Source: Planctomycetota bacterium (GTDB lineage: Bacteria > Planctomycetota > Phycisphaerae > Sedimentisphaerales > Anaerobacaceae). From it: a stretch of 36,809 bases of DNA. Shown in pieces: positions 8,167-16,421 of the stretch (positions are counted from its first letter, which is position 1; each line of letters begins with the position of its first letter). The notes below the pieces were generated by a model. It was given only the letters and a program-made list of their open reading frames with translations, had not been told where the DNA came from and searched no databases. Position numbers and translations under genes: made by a program. The stretch is taken from the NCBI GenBank assembly GCA_012517265.1, contig JAAYVJ010000460.1:1-36809 (forward strand), in the 5' to 3' direction.

Positions 8167-8562
8167 ATGACCATGAGTCGGGATGAGATTTTCGAGAAAG
8201 TCCAGGAAGTGCTTGTGGACGCCCTGGGAGTGGACGACGACGAAGTGACGGCCGACGCCACGCTGATGGGCGATCTGGGGGCCGAGAGCATCGACTTCCT
8301 GGACATCGTGTTCCGTCTGGAGAAGGCGTTCGGAATGAAGGTGCCTCGCGAGGAGCTGTTCCCGGTGGAAGGACTGCTCAACAGCACCGATCTGGTCAGC
8401 AACGGCAGACTCACCGACAAGGGGCTGGCCGAGCTGCGGGCCAGGGTCCCGCACACGGACCTGACCGAGTTCGAGAAGAACCCGGACATCAACAAACTGG
8501 CCGACCTGTTCACTGTGAACGCCATCGTCAACTACGTCGCCAGCCGCCTGAACGCGGCGTAA
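8167..8562 (+). CDS. Acyl carrier protein, elongated type
   Basis: This 131-residue carrier protein should be modified with 4'-phosphopantetheine on Ser41, in GDLGAESIDFLDIVFRLEKAF. The usual Asp-Ser-Leu is Glu-Ser-Ile here. Ordinary ACPs are about 75-90 residues; this one carries roughly 35-40 extra residues between helix II and the final helix (about 60-112, containing LLNSTDLVSNGRLTDKGL) and then a normal-looking last helix (VNAIVNYVASRL). A strong ribosome site (GGAGG at 8151-8155) precedes the ATG at 8167. It lies between the two FabZ-like genes, so it is probably the dedicated carrier of this operon rather than the housekeeping AcpP. Confidence 0.92.
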   Translation: MTMSRDEIFEKVQEVLVDALGVDDDEVTADATLMGDLGAESIDFLDIVFRLEKAFGMKVPREELFPVEGLLNSTDLVSNGRLTDKGLAELRARVPHTDLTEFEKNPDINKLADLFTVNAIVNYVASRLNAA

Positions 8563-8581
8563 CAACGAACCGGGCTGCAGC

Positions 8582-9088
8582 ATGCGCTGGATCTGGATTG
8601 ACAAGTTCGTCGAGTTTGAAAGCGGACGGCGGGCGGTGTCCGTCAAGAACGTCTCCATGGCCGAGGAACACGTGCACGACAACTTCCCCGGCTTTCCGAT
8701 GATGCCCGAGTGCCTCATGATCGAGGCGATGGCCCAAACCGGCGGGATCCTCGTCGGCGAGGCCCGTGACTTCCAGGAAAAGGTCGTTCTGGCCAAGATC
8801 AGCAAGGCGGTCTTCTTCGACTACGTCGTGCCGGGCGACACCCTCCGGCTTGAAGCCTGCATGCAGTCTATCGCGTCGGAGGCCGCAACCACCAGCGGCC
8901 GGATCACGCGGGCCGACCAGTTGATCGCCGAGATCGATCTGATGTTCAGCCACGTCGACCAGAATCTCGCCGGCAAGAAGTTCCCGGAGGACAACTTCGT
9001 GTTCACCGGGTTGTTCACGTCTCTCCTGCGGGATGTCGCCCTGAATCACGCTTGCCCGGAATCGCAGAAGACGGAGTCCGGGCAATGA
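8582..9088 (+). CDS. FabZ-like hotdog dehydratase, subunit B (catalytic His replaced by Asn)
   Basis: This is a 168-residue hotdog protein. The catalytic region reads DNFPGFPMMPECLMIEAMAQ: residue 34, normally the catalytic His, is Asn (AAC at 8681-8683), while Glu48 (GAG at 8723-8725) is kept in the standard IEAMAQ helix. Residues 34 and 48 are at exactly the positions of His34 and Gln48 in subunit A, and both proteins share the opening pattern M-x(4)-IDK. The Gly of the usual PGV turn is Glu43-Cys44. Its TGA overlaps the ATG of the next ketosynthase (ATGA, 9085-9088). Alone it should be inactive as a dehydratase; a heterodimer with A would restore one site. Confidence 0.88.
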   Translation: MRWIWIDKFVEFESGRRAVSVKNVSMAEEHVHDNFPGFPMMPECLMIEAMAQTGGILVGEARDFQEKVVLAKISKAVFFDYVVPGDTLRLEACMQSIASEAATTSGRITRADQLIAEIDLMFSHVDQNLAGKKFPEDNFVFTGLFTSLLRDVALNHACPESQKTESGQ

Positions 9089-10413
9089 CATCGGCGCGCG
9101 TCGTCATCACGGGGCTCGGCGCGGTCAGTCCGCTGGGCTTGACCGCTGCGGAACTGTGGTCTGGCCTGACTGCCGGGCGGTGCGGCATCGCGAGAATCAA
9201 GGCGTTCGATCCGACCGGCCTTCCCTGCGAACTGGCGGGCGAGGTCCCCCCTTATCGAGTTCAGGACCACGTCCCCAAGGTCCTTCGAAAGGCCGCCAAG
9301 TTGATGTGCCGCGACATCGAACTGTCCGTCATCGCGGCCAAGGAAGCGGTGGCCAGCAGCGGCCTGATCACCAAGGGAGTCGATCCCGAGAAGGCGAACG
9401 TCGATCCCACACGGTTCGCAATCAATATCGGCGCGGGGATGATCAGTTGCGACCTGGAGGAACTGGGCCCCGCCACTGCCGCCAGCGTCACCGACGGGCG
9501 GTTCGACCTCCGCAAGTGGGGCAAGGACGGGATGCGGCAGATCACCCCCCTATGGCTGCTCAAGTACCTGCCCAACATGCTGGCCTGCCATATCGGGATC
9601 ATTCACGACATCCAGGGGCCCAGCAACACGATCACCTGCGCCGAAGCCTCGGCCCACCTGGCGATCGGGGAAGCCGCCCAGATCATCGCCCGCGGCAGCG
9701 CAGACATCGCCCTGGCGGGCGGCGCTGAGGCGAAAGTCAACATGATGATCATGGTCCGACAGAACCTGCTCAAGCGCGTCGTCATGAACCGAAACGACAC
9801 GCCCGAAAGCGCGTGCAGGCCCTTCGACGTCGATGCGGCCGGCGCGGTGTTCGGCGAGGGAGGCGGCGTCCTGGTGCTGGAGAGTCTCGACCATGCACAG
9901 GCCCGCGACGCCCGAATCCTGGCGGAGATAGCCGGAATCGGCCAGAGCCACAGCATTCACACTCCGTATGCGGAGATGGAACCTGAGGGGACCGGAATCC
10001 GCATCGCCGTCGAGAAGGCGATGGCCGACGCGGGCATCGGGCCGGAGGATCTGGACCTGATCCTGCCGCACGGAACCGGCGTGCCGCACGACGACTTGGC
10101 CGAAGCTCGGGCGCTTGAAGCCGCTCTGGGCCCGGCGGTTCGTCGCATTCCGGTGTGGCCGACCAAGAGCTTGTTGAGCACGACGGGAGCCGCCGCCGGG
10201 GCGCTGGACATCATCGCGGCCGTGAAGGCGATGAATGAGCGTCTGATCCCGCCGGCGAGGAACTTCACCAAGCCGGCCAGCGGATGTGATTTGAGCATCC
10301 TGACCCAGAGTCGAGGAGGCAGAATCCGTCACGCACTGTGCTGCAGCCACACCTTCGGCGGGCAAACCGCCGCGGTTGTGCTCAAGTCCATCGACGGAGG
10401 CGCCGGACGGTAG
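9085..10413 (+). CDS. Beta-ketoacyl-ACP synthase-like protein with degenerate triad
   Basis: This 442-residue thiolase-fold protein of the FabF/KAS II type was given the ATG at 9085, because the FabF-like sequence begins there (RVVITGLGAVSPLG) and it overlaps the previous stop. The nucleophile Cys185 is present (NTITCAEAS) and the first His is present (His329 in LPHGTG). The second His, which in FabF follows the conserved Lys by five residues, is Thr366 here (Lys361 in PTKSLLSTTGAAAG; ACG at 10180-10182). Cys with only one His suggests a non-condensing or altered partner, analogous to chain-length factors of type II polyketide synthases, though those lose the Cys instead. The next gene starts directly after its stop with no gap. 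Confidence 0.9.
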   Translation: MTSARVVITGLGAVSPLGLTAAELWSGLTAGRCGIARIKAFDPTGLPCELAGEVPPYRVQDHVPKVLRKAAKLMCRDIELSVIAAKEAVASSGLITKGVDPEKANVDPTRFAINIGAGMISCDLEELGPATAASVTDGRFDLRKWGKDGMRQITPLWLLKYLPNMLACHIGIIHDIQGPSNTITCAEASAHLAIGEAAQIIARGSADIALAGGAEAKVNMMIMVRQNLLKRVVMNRNDTPESACRPFDVDAAGAVFGEGGGVLVLESLDHAQARDARILAEIAGIGQSHSIHTPYAEMEPEGTGIRIAVEKAMADAGIGPEDLDLILPHGTGVPHDDLAEARALEAALGPAVRRIPVWPTKSLLSTTGAAAGALDIIAAVKAMNERLIPPARNFTKPASGCDLSILTQSRGGRIRHALCCSHTFGGQTAAVVLKSIDGGAGR

Positions 10414-11742
10414 ATGAGAACGTCAGAAACACGCGAACGAGTCGTCGTCACGGGGATGGGAATCGTCTGCCCGCTCGGCCACGACGTGGCATCCCTCTGG
10501 GAGGGGCTCCTGTCCGGCCGCAGCGGCGTCGGACGCACCACCCTCTTCGACGCCTCGACGTTTCCCACAACATTTGACGCCGAGGTCAAGGGCTACGACT
10601 TCCGCCGGCACATCCGGCATCCGGAATTCCATGAGGGGTGTAGCCGCGGATCCGGGTTCGTCCTCGGCGCCACGGTCCAAGCCTGCAAACAGGCCAAAAT
10701 CGAGGTGGAGACCAGCAAGCCGGCCGATGGAATCGATCGCACGCGGATGGGCATCTACCTCGGCGCCGGCGAAGGCTCGCTCGACAATGACTCGTTCTTC
10801 GGCAGCATCATCGCCGGCTGGGATGCCGAGCAACAGCGGATGGTCTGGCCTCGAAGCATCCGCGTCGCGATGGGGCAAATGTCAGCCGTGCGGGAGCTCG
10901 AACAGGAGCCGAACATGGCCGCCGGCCACACCGCGATGCTCACCGGAGCCCGGGGGCCGGTCCGAAGCTGTCTGACGGCCTGCGCCGCCAGCACGCAAGC
11001 CGTGGGCGAAGCCAGCATGATCATCCGACGGGGCGACGCGGACATCATGGTCGCCGGCGGCGTCCACTCGATGATCCACCCCCTGGGAATTACAGGCTTC
11101 AACCTGCTGACCGCCCTGTCGCAACGAAACGACAGTCCCGAAACGGCATCCCGTCCGTTCAGCGGCACCCGGGACGGCTTCGTCATCGGCGAGGGCGCGG
11201 CGATTCTGATCCTGGAGTCGCTGACCAGCGCTCGCAGACGAGGCGTTCCCATCCTGGCCGAGATCGCCGGCTACGGGTGCAGTTCGGACGCTTTTCGCGT
11301 GACCGACATGCACGAGGAGGGCCGCGGCGCGGCCCAGGCGATGATCGCCGCGCTGGCGGACGCTGGCCTGACGACCGATGACATCGACTACATCAACACC
11401 CACGGCACGAGCACGCAGGAGAACGACTCCATCGAAACCCTGGCCATCAAAACCGTTTTCAAGGATCGGGCCAGGCAGGTTCCGGTCAGCAGCATCAAAA
11501 GCATGCTCGGACATCTGATCGGGGCCGCAGGCGCGGCGGAGATCATCGCCTCCGTGCTGGCGATTCACCACAACATCGTGCCCCCGACGATGAACCTGCA
11601 CGATCCCGATCCCAAGCTGGATCTTGATTACGTGCCGAACGCGCCGCGCAAAATGCCCGTGAACACGGTGATGAAGGAGTCCTTCGGTTTCGGCGGCCAG
11701 AACAACGTCGTGATCCTAAAACGATTCCGTGAAGAAGCATAG
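10414..11742 (+). CDS. fabF: Beta-ketoacyl-ACP synthase, KAS II type, intact triad
   Basis: This 442-residue ketosynthase condenses an acyl thioester with malonyl-ACP. All three catalytic residues are present: Cys190 (LTACAAS), His330 (NTHGTST) and His367 (IKSMLGHLIGAAG). The C-terminal gate loop ESFGFGGQNN is also normal. The ATG at 10414 follows the TAG of the preceding degenerate ketosynthase immediately, so the pair is very probably made in equal amounts and may form a heterodimer like KS and chain-length factor. No ketoreductase, thioesterase or acyltransferase is present in the window. It belongs to the FabF family, but it need not be the housekeeping FabF, because it sits in a specialised operon. 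Confidence 0.93.
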   Translation: MRTSETRERVVVTGMGIVCPLGHDVASLWEGLLSGRSGVGRTTLFDASTFPTTFDAEVKGYDFRRHIRHPEFHEGCSRGSGFVLGATVQACKQAKIEVETSKPADGIDRTRMGIYLGAGEGSLDNDSFFGSIIAGWDAEQQRMVWPRSIRVAMGQMSAVRELEQEPNMAAGHTAMLTGARGPVRSCLTACAASTQAVGEASMIIRRGDADIMVAGGVHSMIHPLGITGFNLLTALSQRNDSPETASRPFSGTRDGFVIGEGAAILILESLTSARRRGVPILAEIAGYGCSSDAFRVTDMHEEGRGAAQAMIAALADAGLTTDDIDYINTHGTSTQENDSIETLAIKTVFKDRARQVPVSSIKSMLGHLIGAAGAAEIIASVLAIHHNIVPPTMNLHDPDPKLDLDYVPNAPRKMPVNTVMKESFGFGGQNNVVILKRFREEA

Positions 11743-11796
11743 ACTCGATAGGTCCCATTCGTCTCAGTGGTCCTGTCGCAGCGAGGCAAAACGACT

Positions 11797-13071
11797 ATGA
11801 TCGATATCAGGCAAATCCGGGACAATCCGGATCTGTACATTCAGGCGGCCAGGAACAAGCGTATCGACGCCGACATCCAGAAGCTGCTGGAGATCGACCG
11901 CCGGCTCAAGGACATCAAGACCAAGCTCCAGGACATCGCGACGGAGAAGAACCGCGTCGGCAAATCGATCCCGAAGCTCTCCGGCGCCGAGCGGGAGTCC
12001 GCACTGGCGAATCTGGCGGGCTTGAAGCCGCAGGAAGAGCAGCTCCAGGAGGAAGCCAAGGCCCTTCAACCCCAGTATGACTCTCTGTTGCTGGAGGTGG
12101 CCCAGCCGGCCGATCCCGACGTGCCCGTGGGCAAGGACGACACGGAGAACGTCGAAGTCCGTCGAGAGGGCGAGGTCCGGCAGTTCGGTTTCGAGCCCAA
12201 GGACCACGTCCAGCTCGGTCTGGCTCTGGACATGGTGGACATCGAGCGAGGCGTACGCCTGGCCGGTGCGAGGAACTACTTCCTCAAGGGCGACGGCGCA
12301 ATGCTGCACTGGGCAGTCCTGCGGTTTGCGATCGATTTCATGGTCGGGCGGGGCTACACCCCCATGGTCGTGCCGCTGCTGATGCGGGACGAGGCGATGC
12401 GAGGGACCGGCTACTACCCTGGCGCCGAAGAGCAGACCTACCGCATGGAGCGGGACGAGTTGAACCTCGTCGGGACCGCCGAAGTGCCGGTGACGGCCTA
12501 CCGCATGGGCGAGATCCTCCAGGAGGACGAGCTGCCGATCAAGAGCGTCGCCTTATCGAGCTGTTTCCGTCGCGAGGCGGGCGCCGCCGGCAAGGACACC
12601 TATGGGCTCTACCGTATCCACCAGTTCGACAAGGTCGAGCAGGTCGTGGTGTGCCGCAACAGCGTCGAGGAGAGCAACAAGTACCATGCCGAGATCCTGG
12701 CCAACTCCGAAGGCGTGATGCAGGCCCTCGGACTGCCCTACCGCGTCGTGATCGTCTGCACGGGCGACCTCGGCCGCGGACAGGCCAAGAAGTACGACAT
12801 CGAGGCCTGGATGCCCTCGCGGAAGAGCTACTCGGAAACCCACAGCGCCAGCAAATTCCACGAGTTTCAGGCCCGACGGATGAACCTCCGATACAAAGAA
12901 GCCCAGACCAAGAAGAACCTCTACTGCCACACGCTGAACAACACCGTGATCGCTTCGCCTCGCGTGCTGATCCCCCTGATGGAGATGTACCAGAACGCCG
13001 ACGGCTCGATCACCATCCCCGAAGTGCTGCGGCCCTACATGGGCGGTCGGGACCGGATCGGTCCCCGCTGA
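11797..13071 (+). CDS. serS: Seryl-tRNA synthetase
   Basis: This class II aminoacyl-tRNA synthetase charges tRNA-Ser (and tRNA-Sec). From the ATG at 11797 it has 424 residues, the usual length. The first 110 residues form the tRNA-binding coiled-coil arm, starting MIDIRQIRDNPD. The catalytic core has motif 2 (SCFRREAGAAGKDTYG) and motif 3 region ending SITIPEVLRPYMGG. The motif 3 opening LNNTVIASPR differs from the common NGSGLAVGR wording. GAGG lies about ten bases before the ATG. It follows the ketosynthase gene by 54 bases on the same strand, so it may be cotranscribed with the acyl operon or have its own promoter. It ends at a strong hairpin. Confidence 0.97.
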   Translation: MIDIRQIRDNPDLYIQAARNKRIDADIQKLLEIDRRLKDIKTKLQDIATEKNRVGKSIPKLSGAERESALANLAGLKPQEEQLQEEAKALQPQYDSLLLEVAQPADPDVPVGKDDTENVEVRREGEVRQFGFEPKDHVQLGLALDMVDIERGVRLAGARNYFLKGDGAMLHWAVLRFAIDFMVGRGYTPMVVPLLMRDEAMRGTGYYPGAEEQTYRMERDELNLVGTAEVPVTAYRMGEILQEDELPIKSVALSSCFRREAGAAGKDTYGLYRIHQFDKVEQVVVCRNSVEESNKYHAEILANSEGVMQALGLPYRVVIVCTGDLGRGQAKKYDIEAWMPSRKSYSETHSASKFHEFQARRMNLRYKEAQTKKNLYCHTLNNTVIASPRVLIPLMEMYQNADGSITIPEVLRPYMGGRDRIGPR

Positions 13072-13114
13072 TCCGCTGCGTCGGCGCCTTTTAGTCCAGA
13101 ATGAAGTAGAAAAT

Positions 13115-13152
13115 CCGGCCTTCGAATGAGATAGCCGTCATTCGAAGGCCGG
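13115..13152. terminator. Bidirectional hairpin terminator between serS and gspD
   Basis: The left arm CCGGCCTTCGAATGA (13115-13129) and the right arm (13138-13152) are perfectly complementary over 15 bp, with an 8-base loop. Short A and T tracts flank the two sides (AAAAT before, GGTTTT after). It sits between the ends of two convergent operons, so it probably terminates both. Confidence 0.8.
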
Positions 13153-13193
13153 ACCGGTTTTCACATCCGGTCGAAGAACCGTCCTCCGGCCGC

Positions 13194-16100
13194 CTAGTTG
13201 TCTTTCAGGCTCTCGTCCAGCTCGTCGGACATCTGGTTCAATTCGCCCTGGATGGTTTCGAGCTTCTGCTTGGGCTTCTCGATCTGCGCCGCGGTCTCCG
13301 GCGACAGCGCTTCTCCGTGGTCGATGACGTACGGCGTGATGAACACGATCAGCTCGTTGTTCGCCTTCGTGACATCATTGTGCCGGAACGCCCCGCCGAT
13401 CAGGGGCAGATCGCCCAGGAGCGGGACCTTCTTCTCGATCTTGCTGTCGGTCTGGAAGAGAATGCCGCCCAACATGAGGGTCTGGCCGTCCTCGACGATC
13501 ATGTTCGTGGTGCTCTCCATGACTCGCCGCACGGGCTGGCTGTTGATCGTATCGCCCGTCAGGTCGGACAGCAATACCGTGACGATCATGTCGACGTTCT
13601 TCTCCGGCGTGATGCTCGGACGCACCGCCAGCTGCATGCCGACTCGCATGTAGTCGAAGCTCTGGGTGACGCGGCCGCCGGTTTCGGACGTGGAGGCGTT
13701 CGTCTGGAAGGCGACCATCTGGCCCTTGAAGAAGCTCGCCTCTTCGTTGTCCTCGGTCCACAACGACTGCTGGTTGAGGATCTGGGCGTTGACCTTCTTG
13801 ACCAGAAAGTCCAGCATGCCCGTGACGCTCGTTCCCACCTTGAGCGTGGCCGAGCCTCGCTCCTCGAGATACGTCAACTCGGACAAGGCGGTGACCGAGT
13901 TCTCTCCGACGGAGAAAGCCCCCGCCGCATTCGACGACAATTGGAGGCCTAGAGAGGTCAGGTCCTGGTGGTCTATCTCGACAACGACCGCCTTGACCAA
14001 GACCTGCTTGCCGGGAACATCCAGGCCCCGAATCGTCTCCTCAATGCTGGCCTGGAACTCCGGCGGCGCCAGCACCAGGATCGATTTGCTCCGCGGGTCG
14101 GGCACGAACCGCACCCGTCCGATCACGTTGCTGATCGGCTCCTGGTCGGTCCTGCCTCTGGCCCCGCCGCCGCCGGTGGACCACCACGGAGTGTACTCGC
14201 TCGAGCCGCCCTGGTTGCCGTTGGGATTTCCGCCTTGGTTGCTGTTCCTCGCGTTGCCCTGGTTCTGCGAGTTTCTGCTGTCCTCCATGGAGTACTGGCC
14301 GATGCCCTGCGTGGTCCGGCGAACGCGGGCATTCGTCCCGGGCTCGTTGAACATGGCGTTGAGCCGCTCGGCAAGATCCTCCGTGTCGGCGTACTTGATC
14401 TGAACGACGTGTGGAATCTCGGCCATCTCCTGGCGGTCCAGTTCGTAAATGAGCTGTTCGATGACCGCGTACGCCTGCGGAATCTTGCTCACGACGATGA
14501 TCTTCTTGGTCCCCGTCACCTCTTCGAAGGTCAGTTGCCCGTACAGGGGACCGACGATCTTCTGCCGCTGGTCCATCTCGTCGCCGTAGAGAAGCATGCG
14601 AATCAGCGACCGGCTGGAGTCGGATTCCTGAGAGAAGAGTTTGCGGAGCAGCGTGGCCATCTGGACCGGGTCCGAGTTCTTCAGTTCGATGATCCGCGGC
14701 CTGACCTGGTCCACGTCCAGCGGCACGTCCCACTCCTCGATCTGCTTGCGGATCTTGACCATGTTCTCCGCGGAGGCGATCACCGTGACCTGGCCCATCG
14801 AGGGATACGAGATGGCTTTCACCGTCTCGCTGGGCTGGATATTGCGGTACCGCGAGGAGCGGTAGCCGTAGCTGTAGGAACTGCCCGACTCGGACTCGTA
14901 CAGCCCTTCGAGGTTGGTCTTGATCTGGTCGGGGTCGGCATGCTTGAGCTTGAAGACCTCGGTGAGGAACTGCCCCGGCATGATGTCGACCTCGGCGATC
15001 AGCTTCTTGACCATCTCCCGCAGATCCGCCCGGCCGAAAATCATGATCTGCCGGGATTGCGACAGGGCCTGCACGAGCACGTTCGGCCGCAGCTCCGTGC
15101 CCGGCATCTGCTCCAACGACTGCTGGATTCGCCGGGCCACTTCTTCCGTATCGGCGTAGACGATCGACACCGTCTCGTATTCCGCTTTGATCGGCTCGTC
15201 CTGGTCCATCTTCTGGATCCATTCGCCAATCTGGCGGATGGCGTCGGACGAGCCCCTTGCGATGATCCACTTTCGCTTCGGCTCGGGGATCAGAACGATG
15301 GGCGTGTCGTCGGCGCCGATGACGACCGAACTGGCGCTCTTGCCGCTGCCACCGGAAACCTGGCTGCTCCGCCGCGCCGCGCCGCCACTTCGAAGTTGCC
15401 CTCCCCGCCGGCTGTCCGCCGGACCGCCCAGGAGCATGCGCAGCAACTGCACCATCTCCGTCGGATCGCCGCTGTGGACGTCGAAGATCTCGGTGACCAT
15501 CCGGCCGGCGTCAGGCACGTCGAACTGCGAGATGATGTTCTCGATCCGCATCAGGTTGGCGACCGAGTCGATCACCAGCAGCGTGCCGGTCGATTCGTCG
15601 GCGCCGACGTGCCCGTACTCGCTGACCAGCGGCTTGACGATCTCGCCCATCTGCGACGGAGGATAGTTCTGCAGCTTGAAGAACTTCTGAACGATCTGGC
15701 TGGTGTCTTGGAACGCCGCCAGGGGCTGTTCGGGACGAACAATCGGGTGGATGCCCAGCTTGGCTTCGCTCAGCGGCTTCAGGAAGATCGTGTCGTCCAT
15801 CTCCTCCGGCGAGAAGCCCTTCATCCGCAGGGCGCTGTAGATCCTCAGCAGAGCCTTGCTCCGGGGCAGCTTGTCCGGCGCGTAGATGGTGATCTTCTGC
15901 TTCATCGCTTCGTCGCTGGGAATTACGGCTTTGCCGGTCCACTGGGCGATCTTCTCGATGATGTTCTTCATCTCGACGTCTTTGAGGTTCACGGCCTCGA
16001 GGGGATCGTTCGGATCCTCCCGGGCCTTGGCCTCGGCAGGCTTGGCCTCCGCAGGCTTGGCGTCGCCGGACGTGATCGCCTCGGGCTTGGCGGTCTGGCC

Positions 16101-16382
16101 GGGGCCCTCGCTGAACTGGGGAGTCGGCCGATTCGGCTCTTCGCCGGCCGGCTTGTTGGGGTCGCCCTTGGTTGCCGCGGACTGCGCCGCGTTGGGATCG
16201 AGCTTTGGAGTCGTCGCCCTGTTAGGCTCGTTTGGGCCCGACCCTTTGCGGCTGGGCTGCGCGCCGGCCTTGCTTTCAACTCCCGACAGACCCGCTGCGG
16301 GCGACTGGAAGCCGACCTGCCAGACGATCACGCCGGCCGCCACCAAAACCAGCATCCATAAGACTACTTTTGACCGTTCCAA
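13194..16382 (-). CDS. gspD: GspD-type secretin with expanded periplasmic repeats
   Basis: This is the outer-membrane channel of the secretion system (1062 residues; typical GspD is 650-750). One membrane helix lies at 7-24, followed by a Pro/Asn/Lys/Ala-rich linker to about 125. Next come an N0-like domain (about 128-202) and six N1/NolW-type repeats (about 232-291, 296-393, 403-468, 474-555, 561-651 and 658-791). The sixth carries a Gly/Asn/Gln-rich insert (about 700-745). The secretin domain (about 794-1023) has the end EDGQTLMLGGIL, KVPLLGDLPLIG and ELIVFITPYVI. A Ser/Glu-rich tail follows. The start is a TTG at 16382, chosen because GAGGTGAG lies just before it; an ATG ten codons later would cut into the membrane helix. 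It is the last gene of the operon. Confidence 0.93.
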   Translation of the reverse strand: MERSKVVLWMLVLVAAGVIVWQVGFQSPAAGLSGVESKAGAQPSRKGSGPNEPNRATTPKLDPNAAQSAATKGDPNKPAGEEPNRPTPQFSEGPGQTAKPEAITSGDAKPAEAKPAEAKAREDPNDPLEAVNLKDVEMKNIIEKIAQWTGKAVIPSDEAMKQKITIYAPDKLPRSKALLRIYSALRMKGFSPEEMDDTIFLKPLSEAKLGIHPIVRPEQPLAAFQDTSQIVQKFFKLQNYPPSQMGEIVKPLVSEYGHVGADESTGTLLVIDSVANLMRIENIISQFDVPDAGRMVTEIFDVHSGDPTEMVQLLRMLLGGPADSRRGGQLRSGGAARRSSQVSGGSGKSASSVVIGADDTPIVLIPEPKRKWIIARGSSDAIRQIGEWIQKMDQDEPIKAEYETVSIVYADTEEVARRIQQSLEQMPGTELRPNVLVQALSQSRQIMIFGRADLREMVKKLIAEVDIMPGQFLTEVFKLKHADPDQIKTNLEGLYESESGSSYSYGYRSSRYRNIQPSETVKAISYPSMGQVTVIASAENMVKIRKQIEEWDVPLDVDQVRPRIIELKNSDPVQMATLLRKLFSQESDSSRSLIRMLLYGDEMDQRQKIVGPLYGQLTFEEVTGTKKIIVVSKIPQAYAVIEQLIYELDRQEMAEIPHVVQIKYADTEDLAERLNAMFNEPGTNARVRRTTQGIGQYSMEDSRNSQNQGNARNSNQGGNPNGNQGGSSEYTPWWSTGGGGARGRTDQEPISNVIGRVRFVPDPRSKSILVLAPPEFQASIEETIRGLDVPGKQVLVKAVVVEIDHQDLTSLGLQLSSNAAGAFSVGENSVTALSELTYLEERGSATLKVGTSVTGMLDFLVKKVNAQILNQQSLWTEDNEEASFFKGQMVAFQTNASTSETGGRVTQSFDYMRVGMQLAVRPSITPEKNVDMIVTVLLSDLTGDTINSQPVRRVMESTTNMIVEDGQTLMLGGILFQTDSKIEKKVPLLGDLPLIGGAFRHNDVTKANNELIVFITPYVIDHGEALSPETAAQIEKPKQKLETIQGELNQMSDELDESLKDN

Positions 16383-16421
16383 GATCTCACCTCACTTTTG
16401 TCGTTGGCCTGCAATCGGCGA

